Of a DNA stretch of 64,000 bases, positions 51,460 to 61,000 are shown piece by piece. Position 1 is the first letter of the stretch, and each line of letters opens with the position of its first letter. Location: assembly GCF_032854445.1 (NCBI RefSeq), contig NC_088295.1, positions 57,393,249 to 57,457,248 on the forward strand, given 5' to 3'. The notes under the pieces are model-generated. The model did not search any database. It was given only the letters and a program-made list of their open reading frames with translations, and was not told where the DNA came from. Both the position numbers and the translations under genes were made by a program. The DNA is from Liolophura sinensis (Eukaryota > Mollusca > Polyplacophora > Chitonida > Chitonidae).

Positions 51460-53282
51460 AATGAATGCATTCACCAAATGGACCTTGAAACAAACTATTT
51501 CAAGCAAAATGTGATGTCCCTTTTCAAGTCCGGTTCACTACAGACCACCACAGATTCTGATGTTTTAAAACCATCTCACTTAGTTGGAAAAAATCTAAAC
51601 TATTTTACTGGACAGTGTTCAATGATCTTTTAACTTTATACTTCATTTTCAGTGTTTTCTTTGCTTTCACAACTTAAAACAATAACCAAACCACCCAGAG
51701 TTAGGTTTGAACACATGACTACTTGATCAAGGGCATGACAAGAGCCATCACAGTTATATAAATTTACCAGACACGAACATAAACAAGAAACTGTATAGGT
51801 TACCTCAAGCTCTGCCTCCAAACCAAGCCGGTTAACGAAGTCTGATGTAACATGGAATCTTCTCTGAAAAGAGGCATGGCCTCCATCCTGTCAGCAGCAA
51901 AGAACGTATTCATTAATTAATTTATTTATTTGATTTGGGTTTATGTACGTACTGAAGAATTTTTCCAGGGCTGTATGATTTATTTATTTATTTATTTGAT
52001 TGGTGTTTTATGCCGTACTCAAGAATATTTCACTTAAACGACAGTAGCCAGCATTATGGTGGGGGAAGTTCACGACCATCCGCAGGTTGCTGGAAGGCTT
52101 CCCATGTACGACTGGAGAGAGAAGCCGGCATGAGCTGGACTTGAACTCATCAACCGCATTGGTGAGAGATAACTTTGCGATAGCGCGCTAACCAAATGAG
52201 CCACGGAGGCCCCTCAGGGCTGTATGATGGAAGGCGGTGAGATTATTGGGGGAGGAAACAGAGTACCTAAAGTAAATCACCATCGTTTGCAATGTTTGCT
52301 AGGTTCCTCACAAACCCCCTGACCTAAGGCTGAAGCCATATTCAAGCAGGCAACCTCATTGAACAAATCAGGCCTGATTCATTTGTCTGCAGTTCTCCTG
52401 CATCTGTCATTTTTAAGCATAAGAAATGAAAAATTACACCATGATGTAATGTTCAGAGTATATACTTTATACCCTTTCTGTCTCATTAAATATCATCAAC
52501 ATAGAATGGGTTAATATGACAAAATGTGTTACTACAGGCCCTTTTACATTCACAACTGTCAAGCAAATCAACAACTAGCCACTTGCCCCAGCCAGGCACA
52601 ATTACTTTGCTTAGGACAGCCACAGCTGCAATAATGGCTGTCCCATGACAGATGCTTTCATAAAGTTTAGTTCTAAAATTTTCTGTGATTTGTACAAGTG
52701 GTTTTATTGTTCGGTTGCTCGAATATCTAACTTTGAGCCCTGAAAATCTTGGCTTACAATAGAGATTTGGCATATTTTTTATCCTTGTGAGTTGGCACTC
52801 GTGTAATTAAGCAGGAACCGGTATCGTACTGGTACGATCAGCATTTTGCCCATTTATCAGCATTTTGCCCATTTAGCTCTGTGTTATTTATTGCCTTTTA
52901 CTCCTTGAGAGGAACCTGGGTACTCAAGATCCCGAATATGCAGTAAGTCCTCAATTACAATGTACAACTGACAGTTCTTCAGAAACTTTGACTCATTAGA
53001 AAGCGTTCTGCATCATAACTCTTTTGGCGGTGCCACTCGAATTCAAGTTACAAGTTACATGTTTGCAAATATGTTGTGTCTCCCCTTTACTGTGGTCTGA
53101 TGACTGAATGAGTTCTTCACTGAAAAAAACTTCCACAACCACATGTTTGAGATTCGTTTCAAGATTTCAGGAATAAATAAATTAAAAAATAAGAAATATA
53201 TAAATTAAAATAAATCCAGATAACACCTCACCTCAATTTCACGTTGGATCGTCTTAGTTAAAATATTTCTTGACAACATCAT
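40932..53282 (-). CDS. WDTC1: WDTC1 / DCAF9 (WD and TPR protein), 14 coding exons
   Basis: Orthologue of WD and tetratricopeptide repeats protein 1 (fly Adipose), a substrate receptor of CUL4-DDB1 ubiquitin ligases linked to lipid storage. Coding exons in transcript order: 53232-53282, 51804-51887, 50408-50454, 48712-48823, 48154-48341, 47402-47626, 46809-46900, 45754-45954, 45102-45255, 44356-44538, 43270-43514, 42346-42523, 41835-42027, 40932-41120. They join in frame to 713 codons plus stop; human WDTC1 is 677. WD repeats span residues 44-320 (GHQGCVNCLEWNESGTLLAS, VIIWDPL, GHQGNIFSVK, VSGAADCKIRVHDL). TPRs span 390-510 (LYGNRAAAFMKRRWDGDLYA, HLKAHFRLARCLYEL). FCGHCNTTTDIKEANFFG precedes the C-terminal WD segment (YIVAGSDDGSFFIWEK, LATSGIDPVVRLWSP). 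The tail ADPLEVMLMNMGYRI...VQCRPS matches the human protein. All introns are GT/AG. Confidence 0.97.
41636..41782 (+). repeat. SINE (main family), 3' part
   Basis: CAGCAACCTGCGGATGGTCG through GGCATAAAACATCAATCAAA to (AAAT)n, in WDTC1 intron 13, antisense. Confidence 0.9.
41835..42027 (-). CDS. WDTC1: WDTC1 exon 13
   Basis: Residues 587-651: NGQYIVAGSDDGSFFIWEKK, GDDSIVNCLQSHPTNCLLAT, SGIDPVVRLWSPRAE. C-terminal WD repeats. Acceptor GTGCAG, donor GTACTTCC. Confidence 0.97.
42079..42257. mobile_element. Foldback/MITE-like element with ~48-bp arms
   Basis: The left end AGGCCTAAGAGAGACATAAG and right end CTTGTGTCTCTGATAGGCCT are inverted. Deeper, CATGGGGGTGCTC pairs with GAGCACCCCCATT. It sits in WDTC1 intron 12 within about 60 bases of exon 13. 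Confidence 0.8.
42346..42523 (-). CDS. WDTC1: WDTC1 exon 12
   Basis: Residues 528-586: low-complexity EESEPPSPTEKGDTSPSKK, then EACDYAQRFCGHCNTTTDIK and EANFFG. Acceptor TTTTCAG, donor GTTTGTTT. Confidence 0.96.
42838..42870. repeat. AT-rich microsatellite
   Basis: (AT)n with interruptions, in WDTC1 intron 11. Confidence 0.8.
43270..43514 (-). CDS. WDTC1: WDTC1 exon 11
   Basis: Residues 446-527: DGDLYAALRDCHTAIKIDPN, HLKAHFRLARCLYEL, ACAALDRDIKAAIFS. TPR motifs. Acceptor TTTTGCAG, donor GTGACTGC. Confidence 0.97.
44147..44347 (+). mobile_element. MITE family A, copy 4, next to a splice donor
   Basis: Left end CTGTAATTTTTCAAGC, right end GCACAAAAAGGTTGATTAAT, interior ATTCAAGCATACTCTAAGGG and CTGAAATTGGCC shared with the other copies. 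Its right end is about 9 bases from the end of WDTC1 exon 10. Confidence 0.8.
44356..44538 (-). CDS. WDTC1: WDTC1 exon 10
   Basis: Residues 385-445: RPDPRPLSSAVEKIKKAANS, ENEQYHRAIILYNQAVAM, LYGNRAAAFMKRRW. First TPRs. Acceptor TTACCAG, donor GTCAGTAC. Confidence 0.97.
44691..45121 (-). repeat. Splice-donor array of WDTC1 exon 9 (33-bp unit, ~13 copies)
   Basis: Units such as GTAACTGTCAGGCACCCACC (plus strand) followed by TCTTAACATCCCT run without a break into the real exon 9 junction (CACCCACCTTTTAACACTCC). On the minus strand each unit carries about 14 exonic bases (GTGTTAAGAG) and a GTGGGTG donor. Copies alternate in a 66-bp dimer: one type keeps CACCTCTTAAC (donor intact), the other has CGCTGCTTAAC or CACTGCTTAAC (donor GT lost). 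Confidence 0.93.
45102..45255 (-). CDS. WDTC1: WDTC1 exon 9
   Basis: Residues 334-384: linker ACASTNGYSLHRNGTTANGV, TNGVTKHGVLPSSSAL, ASNRSVK, comparable with the human NGVSNGVSNG linker. Acceptor ATACAG, donor GTGGGTGT. Confidence 0.94.
45754..45954 (-). CDS. WDTC1: WDTC1 exon 8
   Basis: Residues 267-333: RTLASTFLTFGPDGSELLVN, LGGEQIYMFDVNKPERP. Human has SPNGTELLVNMGGEQVYLFD. Acceptor TTTGCAG, donor GTTTGTAG. Confidence 0.97.
46809..46900 (-). CDS. WDTC1: WDTC1 exon 7
   Basis: Residues 236-266: SPWERQNLLANFMSAEDYAL, PQGCAKYLIA. Less conserved segment. Acceptor TTTTCAG, donor GTGAGAAG. Confidence 0.9.
47339..47377. repeat. (AT)n / (ATAC) microsatellite
   Basis: TATATATACATATATATACA-type repeat, 25 bases from the exon 6 donor. 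Confidence 0.85.
47402..47626 (-). CDS. WDTC1: WDTC1 exon 6
   Basis: Residues 161-235: QFDLRTPELSANYPQNV, AKCVALNPIRPEQLAVGAND, PYVRLYDRRML. WD repeat. Acceptor AACAG, donor GTAAATTA. Confidence 0.97.
48154..48341 (-). CDS. WDTC1: WDTC1 exon 5
   Basis: Residues 99-160: SIIVSGAADCKIRVHDLNVK, AGRVKRIATAPNVPFMFWSA, AEDGTI. Acceptor TTACAG. The donor is read as GTACGG because only this joins to the QFDLR frame of exon 6. Confidence 0.96.
48712..48823 (-). CDS. WDTC1: WDTC1 exon 4
   Basis: Residues 61-98: LLASGSDDVQVIIWDPLRHK, TGHQGNIFSVK. Second WD repeat. Acceptor TCTGCAG, donor GTAAGCCT. Confidence 0.97.
49602..49795. mobile_element. Foldback element with an extra arm copy
   Basis: Arms of about 65 bases (GTCATTGTTGTTAATTCAGA at the left; the right arm reads CAACAACAATGACTC) face a GC-rich centre CGAGGCCCCGTAGGCGTCCG. 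A third, directly repeated piece of the arm (GTCATTATTGTTGATTTTAG) follows at 49,750-49,795. It lies in WDTC1 intron 3. Confidence 0.75.
50408..50454 (-). CDS. WDTC1: WDTC1 exon 3
   Basis: A 47-bp microexon-like exon encoding GHQGCVNCLEWNESG (human GHSGCVNCLEWNEKG). Acceptor TTCCAG, donor GTGAGTAC. Confidence 0.97.
50737..50830 (-). repeat. SINE (main family), inverted tail
   Basis: (TTTA)n, GTACTCAAGAGTATTTCTCT, CAGCATTATGGTGGGAAG. Confidence 0.85.
51074..51170 (-). repeat. SINE (main family), inverted diverged tail
   Basis: TATTTATTTACTTAGTTCAG, ACTGTACTCAAGAATTTTTT, ATTGGTGGAGGAAAG. Confidence 0.6.
51284..51617. mobile_element. MITE family B with perfect 10-bp inverted ends
   Basis: Begins CACTGTCCAGGAAAAT and ends ATTTTACTGGACAGTG: perfect inverted CACTGTCCAG ends extended with one mismatch. 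It contains a (TA)n microsatellite at 51,428-51,457. A second, degraded copy lies at 19,957. WDTC1 intron 2. Confidence 0.8.
51804..51887 (-). CDS. WDTC1: WDTC1 exon 2
   Basis: Residues 18-45: DGGHASFQRRFHVTSDFVNR, LGLEAELE (human FERRYHVTDPFIRRLGLEAEL). Acceptor TGACAG, donor GTAACCTA. Confidence 0.96.
51975..52215 (-). repeat. SINE (main family), full length, inverted
   Basis: (TTTA)n, GATTGGTGTTTTATGCCG, CATCCGCAGGTTGCTGG, GAGCTGGACTTGAACTC and GCGCTAACCAAATGAGCCAC (B- and A-boxes reversed). A shorter (TTTA)n-led tail stub lies just left at 51,914-51,970. It is in the sense orientation of WDTC1 intron 1. Confidence 0.93.
53232..53282 (-). CDS. WDTC1: WDTC1 exon 1 (first coding)
   Basis: Residues 1-17: MMLSRNILTKTIQREIE, comparable with human MAKVNITRDLIRRQIKER. 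Two ATG codons are adjacent (53,282 and 53,279); either may start. Donor GTGAGGTG. Confidence 0.88.
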
Positions 53283-54996
53283 GCCTGGGTTTTGTCACTT
53301 CTTCACCTTTGACTTAGCTGGGTTGCAAGAAAATAAAAATCAGCAGTTCCCCCAATATGAGACGAAATCACCGATCGACATACTAACTCTTTTTTTCTTT
53401 TTGCCGGCTCTATGACCAAAATTCTATGCCATTTACGGTAATTAACTGAAGCCACCACTTGCTGATCTTGTGGGCATGTTTCTGCGCCGAACTTCCGAAA
53501 ACGGGGATTTTGACGTTTGTTGTCGCCGACTTCATCACCCAAAGAAATGACTGTTAATGAACGCCTCAAAGCGAGTTTTTTTCATTTAAACTCTTTCATT
53601 GACACTGACACATAAAAACCATGCCTTTATCAATAACTGGAAAACAGGTGATTTTTCGTCAGAAGCACGCTCACGAAGAGAACAAAGTTGACAGATTTGT
53701 TGATGTTTCTGCAACACGTGAGTTCTTGAGACAACTTCTATACCGGATCTGACATCGATTACTATAATAGTGATACAATGCGCATGTCCATACCCACTCA
53801 TTCTCTCAAACATGTGCCAGCGCCACAGGTCATGCGATGATTCGGATAATATCCACGGTACACTGGACTGGGAAAAAGACGTCTTTATTATTAAAACAAT
53901 TCAGACTGAGGCATTCTGAAAACGAAATAACCAGAAAAACGATGCATTCTCACTGAAAAACGACTTTACTGAACACCGACATGGACTTGGATGGTTTCAA
54001 AAATGATCAGCTTTGTTCTAATTTTGGTTTATATTTGAATTTATGTTGCCCACATGTATGAACTGTTTTCAGCTTGAGTCACGTTTTGGTTTGTTAATGC
54101 TTCATTACCTAATTATAACAATTATATATTATATATTTATATTATTATTATAATTATATATTATAAAAATTTCATTTTATTTTTTGTTTATGCTTTGATT
54201 TTTATTATCATATTTTTGTTTATTATATACAATATTTCTCAGTTTACAAAGTTCACAAAGCTACATAATATTAACAAACAGAATTAATAAAATAAGCCCT
54301 ATGCATTTCTTTCACATATTTCTTGAAGATTGTGCATATTTTTTTATAAATGTATTGCCAAATGACGTCAGATCCGGTGTACAAATACTCTCGCGATGTC
54401 CTCTTTTGCTCTGTTCCTTGAGAGGCCGGAAACAGTGTCGTAAAAGATAGGTTTTGAAAAGAATTAACCTAGAGAAAGAACGACAATGAGCTCCACTTTG
54501 TGCCACCGTCTTCCCCTCATAGATAGGTGTCATATATGCATATACCAATGCTGAGATATAATATGAAATTGCATTCCAAGTTTAGGTAAAAATTATAATA
54601 ATGAAATAAAAAGATTTTAACTTCTGCTTTATTGGAATTAGTTTTTCATTTATGCAGAATCTCATATCCTTGCGAAAGATTATTCCTGAAAGGAATTTAA
54701 AGATAAGCATATGACTCAAAATATGTTGTATTTAATAAGTGTAAATTTAATTTAAAATAATAAAATTACCTGTATTTAGCTTTTGGCGGGTATACGACGA
54801 AAAGGGAAAATAAATAGCAAACAATAATTTTTCCAGTCGTATACTAGGTCCTATCACTGAATCAGCCATTTGACCATGAATTCTGCTCTCCATAATTCGG
54901 TAGTTTTCTGCATTATTTTGACATTCTGTTGTTCATATGCTGCACAGACGAAACATGCCGCATTGTAAGGAAATATCGCATTACTTTACGGTAAAG
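53283..54996. promoter_or_regulatory. Divergent WDTC1/PAAF1 promoter region
   Basis: The two genes' start codons face away from each other 1.7 kb apart with no other gene between. GC-richer sequence at about 53,300-53,850 is the likelier WDTC1 promoter; an AT-rich block at 54,110-54,310 separates it from the PAAF1 side. No clear TATA box or transcription start can be read from sequence. Confidence 0.45.
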
Positions 54997-55058
54997 ATGT
55001 CAGCCCCCAGTGATTCTGACAGATTAATTTTGCAAAGCGACTGGGACGAGGCACTAAG
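54997..55058 (+). CDS. PAAF1: PAAF1 exon 1
   Basis: Residues 1-20: MSAPSDSDRLILQSDWDEAL, with the next Arg codon split. Human PAAF1 has IQSDWAQALR. Donor GTTCGA, a weak one. Confidence 0.88.
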
Positions 55059-58000
55059 GTTCGAAACCAATATTTTGAATGGAAATGTTCCAAATTAAGA
55101 AGTTATATTTTAAATCAACTATCTACAACTTGTCACTCAGTGTCACTGTCAGTAATTGTCCTGTGTAATGTTGCTGTGTCACCGCTTGAAAACTGAAAAC
55201 TACAAATTACAATTACAAATTAAAGCTGTTACGTTCCTTACAGCGATACTGGTGGTCAAGCATCAGCGCCCAATTGAATGTCAAATAAGAAAACAGTATG
55301 AAAGTAATGCGCTGAACGAATTTGCCATGATCGGAAAAATTAAGCTTTGGAAAACATTTGTTTACCGGTACCAACAGATGCTAACTCACATAACGACGAA
55401 TAGCTTTATTAAACTGGCGAAGTACATAGGCAGTGGAGATTCAACACATTCAACCTGCCTGTACAAATTGTAACAGTATTTACAAAAACAGGCAGCATGG
55501 AGGAAAAGCATGACAAAAATGAAAAATAATCAACTGCATGGGTTTGAACACCACACCACCAGATATATTCATTGCATCTAATGCTGACAACCATCACAGC
55601 ATCTTGATTGAGTTAGGCCTTGGCGATCACTGGACCTGGTTAAGTATGTACATTTCAGGTTACTTGACACATGGTGTGCAATCATCCCACTGTAGTGTCT
55701 CATCTGGTATGCCTGGGCTCAGTTCAGTTTTGAGAGCGGGAGAGGACAGTGTGCATGTTGGTGACAGAAAATGTTAGGAGACTACAAAGATATGAAATTT
55801 TGGTCTAAATAGTTTGGAGGAATTGTGTGTTGTTTTCTTTAAAAAAAGATCCTCAGTCCAAAGCCATGGCGTACGGTTTTGTAGTTACTTTTCTGTGGGG
55901 CATCCCAAATCCCATCTCTTCCTTACGGGCATGTAAGGTCTAGACCGGAACAGAAACTGGAATCTGTTATATTTCTTAGATGTTTGAATTTGACCAAATG
56001 TAGTAACATGTTGAACATGTTTTGGGCTCATCATGACTCAAAGTACATGTGTGGATAGACATTTTTCGTATATTTCGGCATGGCTTTGGACTTATATTAC
56101 TGATAGCATGGAGGTACCGGTATGTGGGAATTCTGTCAGGATTGTTGAGAATTACCTATAATGCATTGAGAACAGGGCTGGCTTTATGTGCAAACATTGA
56201 AAATTGTCCATTGATAACTGTGGAGAGGCGAGAGAGTTGTGCATTTCTCGGTTTGAGTGACAGGCTGCCGACCTATGGGGTAGGTTACCTGTAGCACGTG
56301 TATAGTAATACACAGTTACCGCCAAAGTCTATATATGTTAAATACACAGGCTTACATTTCTATGTCTGAAGTAAGGTGGTGTCATTTAAATATTTCTAGC
56401 AAGAAAACTATAGATCGTAGCTCAAATCCATTGGCATGCACCAGAAACTAGATGTCTTGGGCTACAAGTTGGTGCAAGTCTCAGATCTGTAGATTTCGTA
56501 GTTCTTGAATTGCACGTCATTGAAATTACGTGACTGAAAAATGTTTTTGACCATATCTCAAAAAGATACAAAGATAGACAAAATCCAAAAGCGGATTCAG
56601 AATCAATGTACGCTGCCAAATGCACCAGGGTATATGAAAACATTTTCAAACTTGGACACTTTTTATGACATCATAAGTTTGACCAATGTCAAGCTTCCAA
56701 AGTTTTCAATGCATGTCCAAGAGTTTTCAATCTTAGTCTAACTGGGATTACCGTACAAGTATATCAAATTCTTGATAAGATTTTTTAAGGTTTTGAACAA
56801 AATCCAAGATGGCCACCAAGTCACATGACCAAAGTTAACCCAGAACAGCCAAAATTTGCCTTGTAACCTTGTTCCTAAAATCACGAAATTTCAACTGCAT
56901 CCAATAAAAACTTTTCTTGTTACAGCTCGTACATCTTTCAAAAAGAAGGAAGAAAAATAATATAAATCCAAACGATTTCCGTAGGTGTAGAACTAAAACC
57001 GAGCCATCATGTAGTATGCGGGTATGGCAGTTTTAAGCAGATGAAGTACTGAGGCTGTAGAACTTAAATAAATTATCTATTCAAGCAGGAATCAAATTAA
57101 TATTAATACAGAGCAGCAGCAATGGAACATCCCCCATGTGTCATTCTGCTTTATATGCACGTAAAACTTCAGGTCAATGCATCCTGTATTCTTTGAAATA
57201 TCAACCCTAACATTTTATGTACCATTAATTTTAGTACACAATACACTAAGTCAGGAATTTGGTAATTAACGATCCCTGAAATGACAACTATGCCTCTAAG
57301 ACAGCATGACCTAAGGAGAACCATTTCCTGTATGGTGGGAAAGTATGAGGTCCCTCATACAGGAAAACACTGGTCAGCTGAAGAGTCTCACAGTTCTCCA
57401 TAGCCTTTCCCAGAAACTCTTTTAACAAATCTAAGGGGACAAAAAGGAATTAAGATCAACAAATCAAGAACAGAATTAAAATCACTTAAGTGACATAGTG
57501 CGACTGCATGATGTGATTTATCAGACTTTTAGTTTGGACTATAGATGTTGCCCAATTTTTTTTTACTATCATGTTAATGGAGCTTCTTATTATTTTCCCG
57601 AAGAGTGTTCAGTATATCATACTTACCAATAATAATTATCTGCCAGAGTTCATATATAAAACCATAATCCAATCTAATTATAATACCGTTTTTACTTTCA
57701 GAGAACATGATGGAAAGGCTTGGGTTACATTTGCATCCCCAGGTACATGGGCCTATGTCTTATCTGAAGTATTTAGTGTAGAAAGAATTTTAATGTTTAG
57801 ATATGTTTAGATGTTTAGATTTAGGCGGGTGTAATTGCTAGGAATGAGTAACACACTCCTGTGTGTTGTCTTAATTCAACATGACATTGCAGTGAGGGAA
57901 CACTATAAATATGTCAGTATTACTGCAAGGAGACTCGTGATGTGACCGAAACAATGTTGAAAGTGAAGTTAAACCCCTATCAAACAGACGAGTTTTCATT

Positions 58001-61000
58001 ATGACTCATCTTTATATTTCATCTTTTATTTGCCGGTGTCATTGTTTTATTAATTATCTAAACATCGCTGAGATATTACTGATGTGGTGTTTTCCATAAT
58101 CATTCATTTATTATCTAAACGTTTTTGTATTCCGTTCTTAAACCTTTTAGATTTCTTGCCATACACATATAATCTGTTGTCTCTCAGTTACTTTAATCAA
58201 GATGTCACAAAATAAAAGACTCATTTTAATGAAGTATTCTTTCTTTCTTTCTTGCGATATTTTTTGGCATTGCACTTATGTATATGATGAACTGATCTCT
58301 CAGACAGATGGATTGAAAGTGTGACAATCAGCCAATAATCCATTTTTCTCATCACCAGGGAAACCGAACACATATGAGGATCTGCGCACAGAGGCGGTGT
58401 CCTCTGGGGGAATCCCCTACGTTAATGGAACTGACAGTCTGCATGTGAAACATGTGACCAGGGTGAGTTTCTTATGTGTCATGTTTGGAGTTTTGTTTCT
58501 GATATCTAACAGTGCTTAACGCCAAAATAAAACCACAGCTAAACTAGACACAAGATATAGGCTTTGATAATGAAGTTAACTCCAGGAATCTTAACATTGA
58601 TTACTGACAACTAATAATTAAATCACAAATAATTAAATCATGAAATAATTGTCACGAAGAACCTTTTTCAGACTAGAAGATTGATGCTGGTAATTCATGT
58701 TTTTTTATCTTCTTTTATTACATGTTCCCGCAGCTTCTTTTTAATTTGGCGTTTATTGTTTTCAGAGAACCATAACATTGTCATACAGGTGGGATAACAA
58801 TGTGATAACTCGCAAATTTATGGCCCCCCAAGTCAGATATTCCACAGTGCACAAGAAAAAGGTAAAGAGTAACAAAGGAAACTTCTCTAACTGTCCAAAA
58901 TGTCCTGATATATGCTGGAGAAAATGTTGCCAAAAAATTGCTGCAAACATATTTTAGATTCAGAGAAGAATTACAAAGATGTATTTTTATTTTGGAGGGC
59001 GTAGCAAGAGTAGTGGTCAATATATTCATATGTGGACAGTGTACAGTATTTTCTGATGTTTACTGAAGTGTACTGGTTTAAAACTGTATTATATTCATAT
59101 TTTGTCACTGTATACCAGCTCCAGTTGTCTCATTGTTTAAAATTGTATAGACCCATTGTATACGTCAACCGTGAACGTGAACTGTGTTCACCATGAAACT
59201 TGTACATACTGGTTTGTTCAGTTTGGTTTTGTATGTAACTTGAATATAAATAGGGATTCTTTTTGTTTAACACCTTACTCTGTTGAAGGCGATGGGTTGT
59301 CGCCGCAATGTCAGGAAATAATATACAGGGTGTCCCAGAAGTCGCGCACCATCCAGGTTAAGGTTGAATGCTTGACCTACAGAGTGGTGTGTTGCCCCAT
59401 CTCTTCCAAACATAAAAACCAATTCAACTCTTTCTTGTACTGTTAGTTTATTAGCCATAATTAACTCCGAAAGAGAGAAAAAAAAATCAAAATCAGTATT
59501 AAATCTGAAACAGAGAAAAAAAGTGAACATCAGCATGGTGCACGGCTTCTGGGACACCCTGTACATTGTCCAGTAGAACAGTGTTATAGTCTTATCTTTC
59601 ATAGTCTTATTTTTCATAGTATACAAACTTGGATGTCTGAAAATCTACATTCCTATACTCAAAAACTAGTGTTTTTTGACATTTAGCAGTTCAGGGAAAA
59701 CACAGTTCGTCAGGTTTACTGTACTGGAAATGTTTGTGAAATTCAGGTGAACAGTTTGGATGTGACGGATGGAGGACTGGCTGTATCTTCTGACATGGAA
59801 GGTCACCTGAAAGTCTGGGAGACTAGCTCAGGGGACATCCGCGTAGGTGTTCTTAAACCCAGTTCAAAGGTCAAGATTAGTAATTGTAATCTTTCACCTA
59901 CAAAAACATTCCCTGCTATCCACTCCCTACAAGGTTTAATCTGCAAAATGGATCCAACGTAGGAAGAAGTTCATATGTCCTGATCATCATCAAATAAAAT
60001 GTTTATATCTTGATGTACTTATAACTTTATCATGTAAGTAAGGTAAAATATATATAAGTCCAGATTAGTTAACAATTTTACCTGACATTAACGTGATGCA
60101 GTTTAAATATTTAATACCAGTGTGTCATTAAGCCATATTAATTATTCATTCATTCATTCATTTCTGCTCTACTGCCTTTTGTAGTGGCTTTATAATTTCT
60201 TGGATTATATGAGATATCCCAGATAATTTCTAATTTTCTTGTATCTCCGCTGAGTAATCCGGATCTTTTAATTCATTTCTAGTTGCCTTGTCACGCTGCT
60301 GGTTTTGTAGCACATTTATGGTTTCTAATGTGTTTTTTTTAATTTCTTCACTTACAACTGGTTGGTAATTACCCCTGTTGGTTTTCTGTGTATTGCTGGT
60401 GTCCCCAGGGCAGCAGGGAAAAATGACATATGTGACAGAATAAAGCACACATATGTAATACATTTTTATTATCAACGGGTGCCTCTGTGGCTCATTTGGT
60501 TAGCGCACTAGCGCATTGTAATGACCCAGAAGTCTCTCACCAATGCGGTCGCTGTGAGTTCAAGTCCAGGTCATGCTGGCTTCCTCTCCGGCCGTACATG
60601 TGAAGGTCTGCCAGCAGCCTGCGAATGGTTGTGGGTTTCCCCTGGGCTCTGCCCGATTTCCACCCACCGTAATGCTGGCTGCCGTGGTATAAATGAAATA
60701 TTCTTGAGTACGGCGTAAACACCAATCAAATAAATAAATTTAATATCAACATGTCTGTCACTTCAGATGTTGTTGACTGGTCACATAGGATATGTTTACA
60801 CCTGTCCTTCATGAGTATGCTTGTCTGTCTGTTCAGAGGTTGCTGATTGGTCACATATGAGATGTGTACACCTGTCCTTAATGCGTATGCTTGTCTGTCT
60901 GTTCAGAGGTTGCTGATTGGTCACATATGAGATGTGTACACCTGTCCTTAATGAGTATGCATGTCTGTCTGTTCAGAGGTTGCTGATTGGTCACGTATGA

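Noticed and set aside
52486-52773. 95-codon minus-strand frame
   Set aside because: Lies in WDTC1 intron 1, has no domain, and is not needed by the gene model.
55156-55473. 105-codon frame in PAAF1 intron 1
   Set aside because: No recognisable similarity and no splice sites compatible with the PAAF1 frame.
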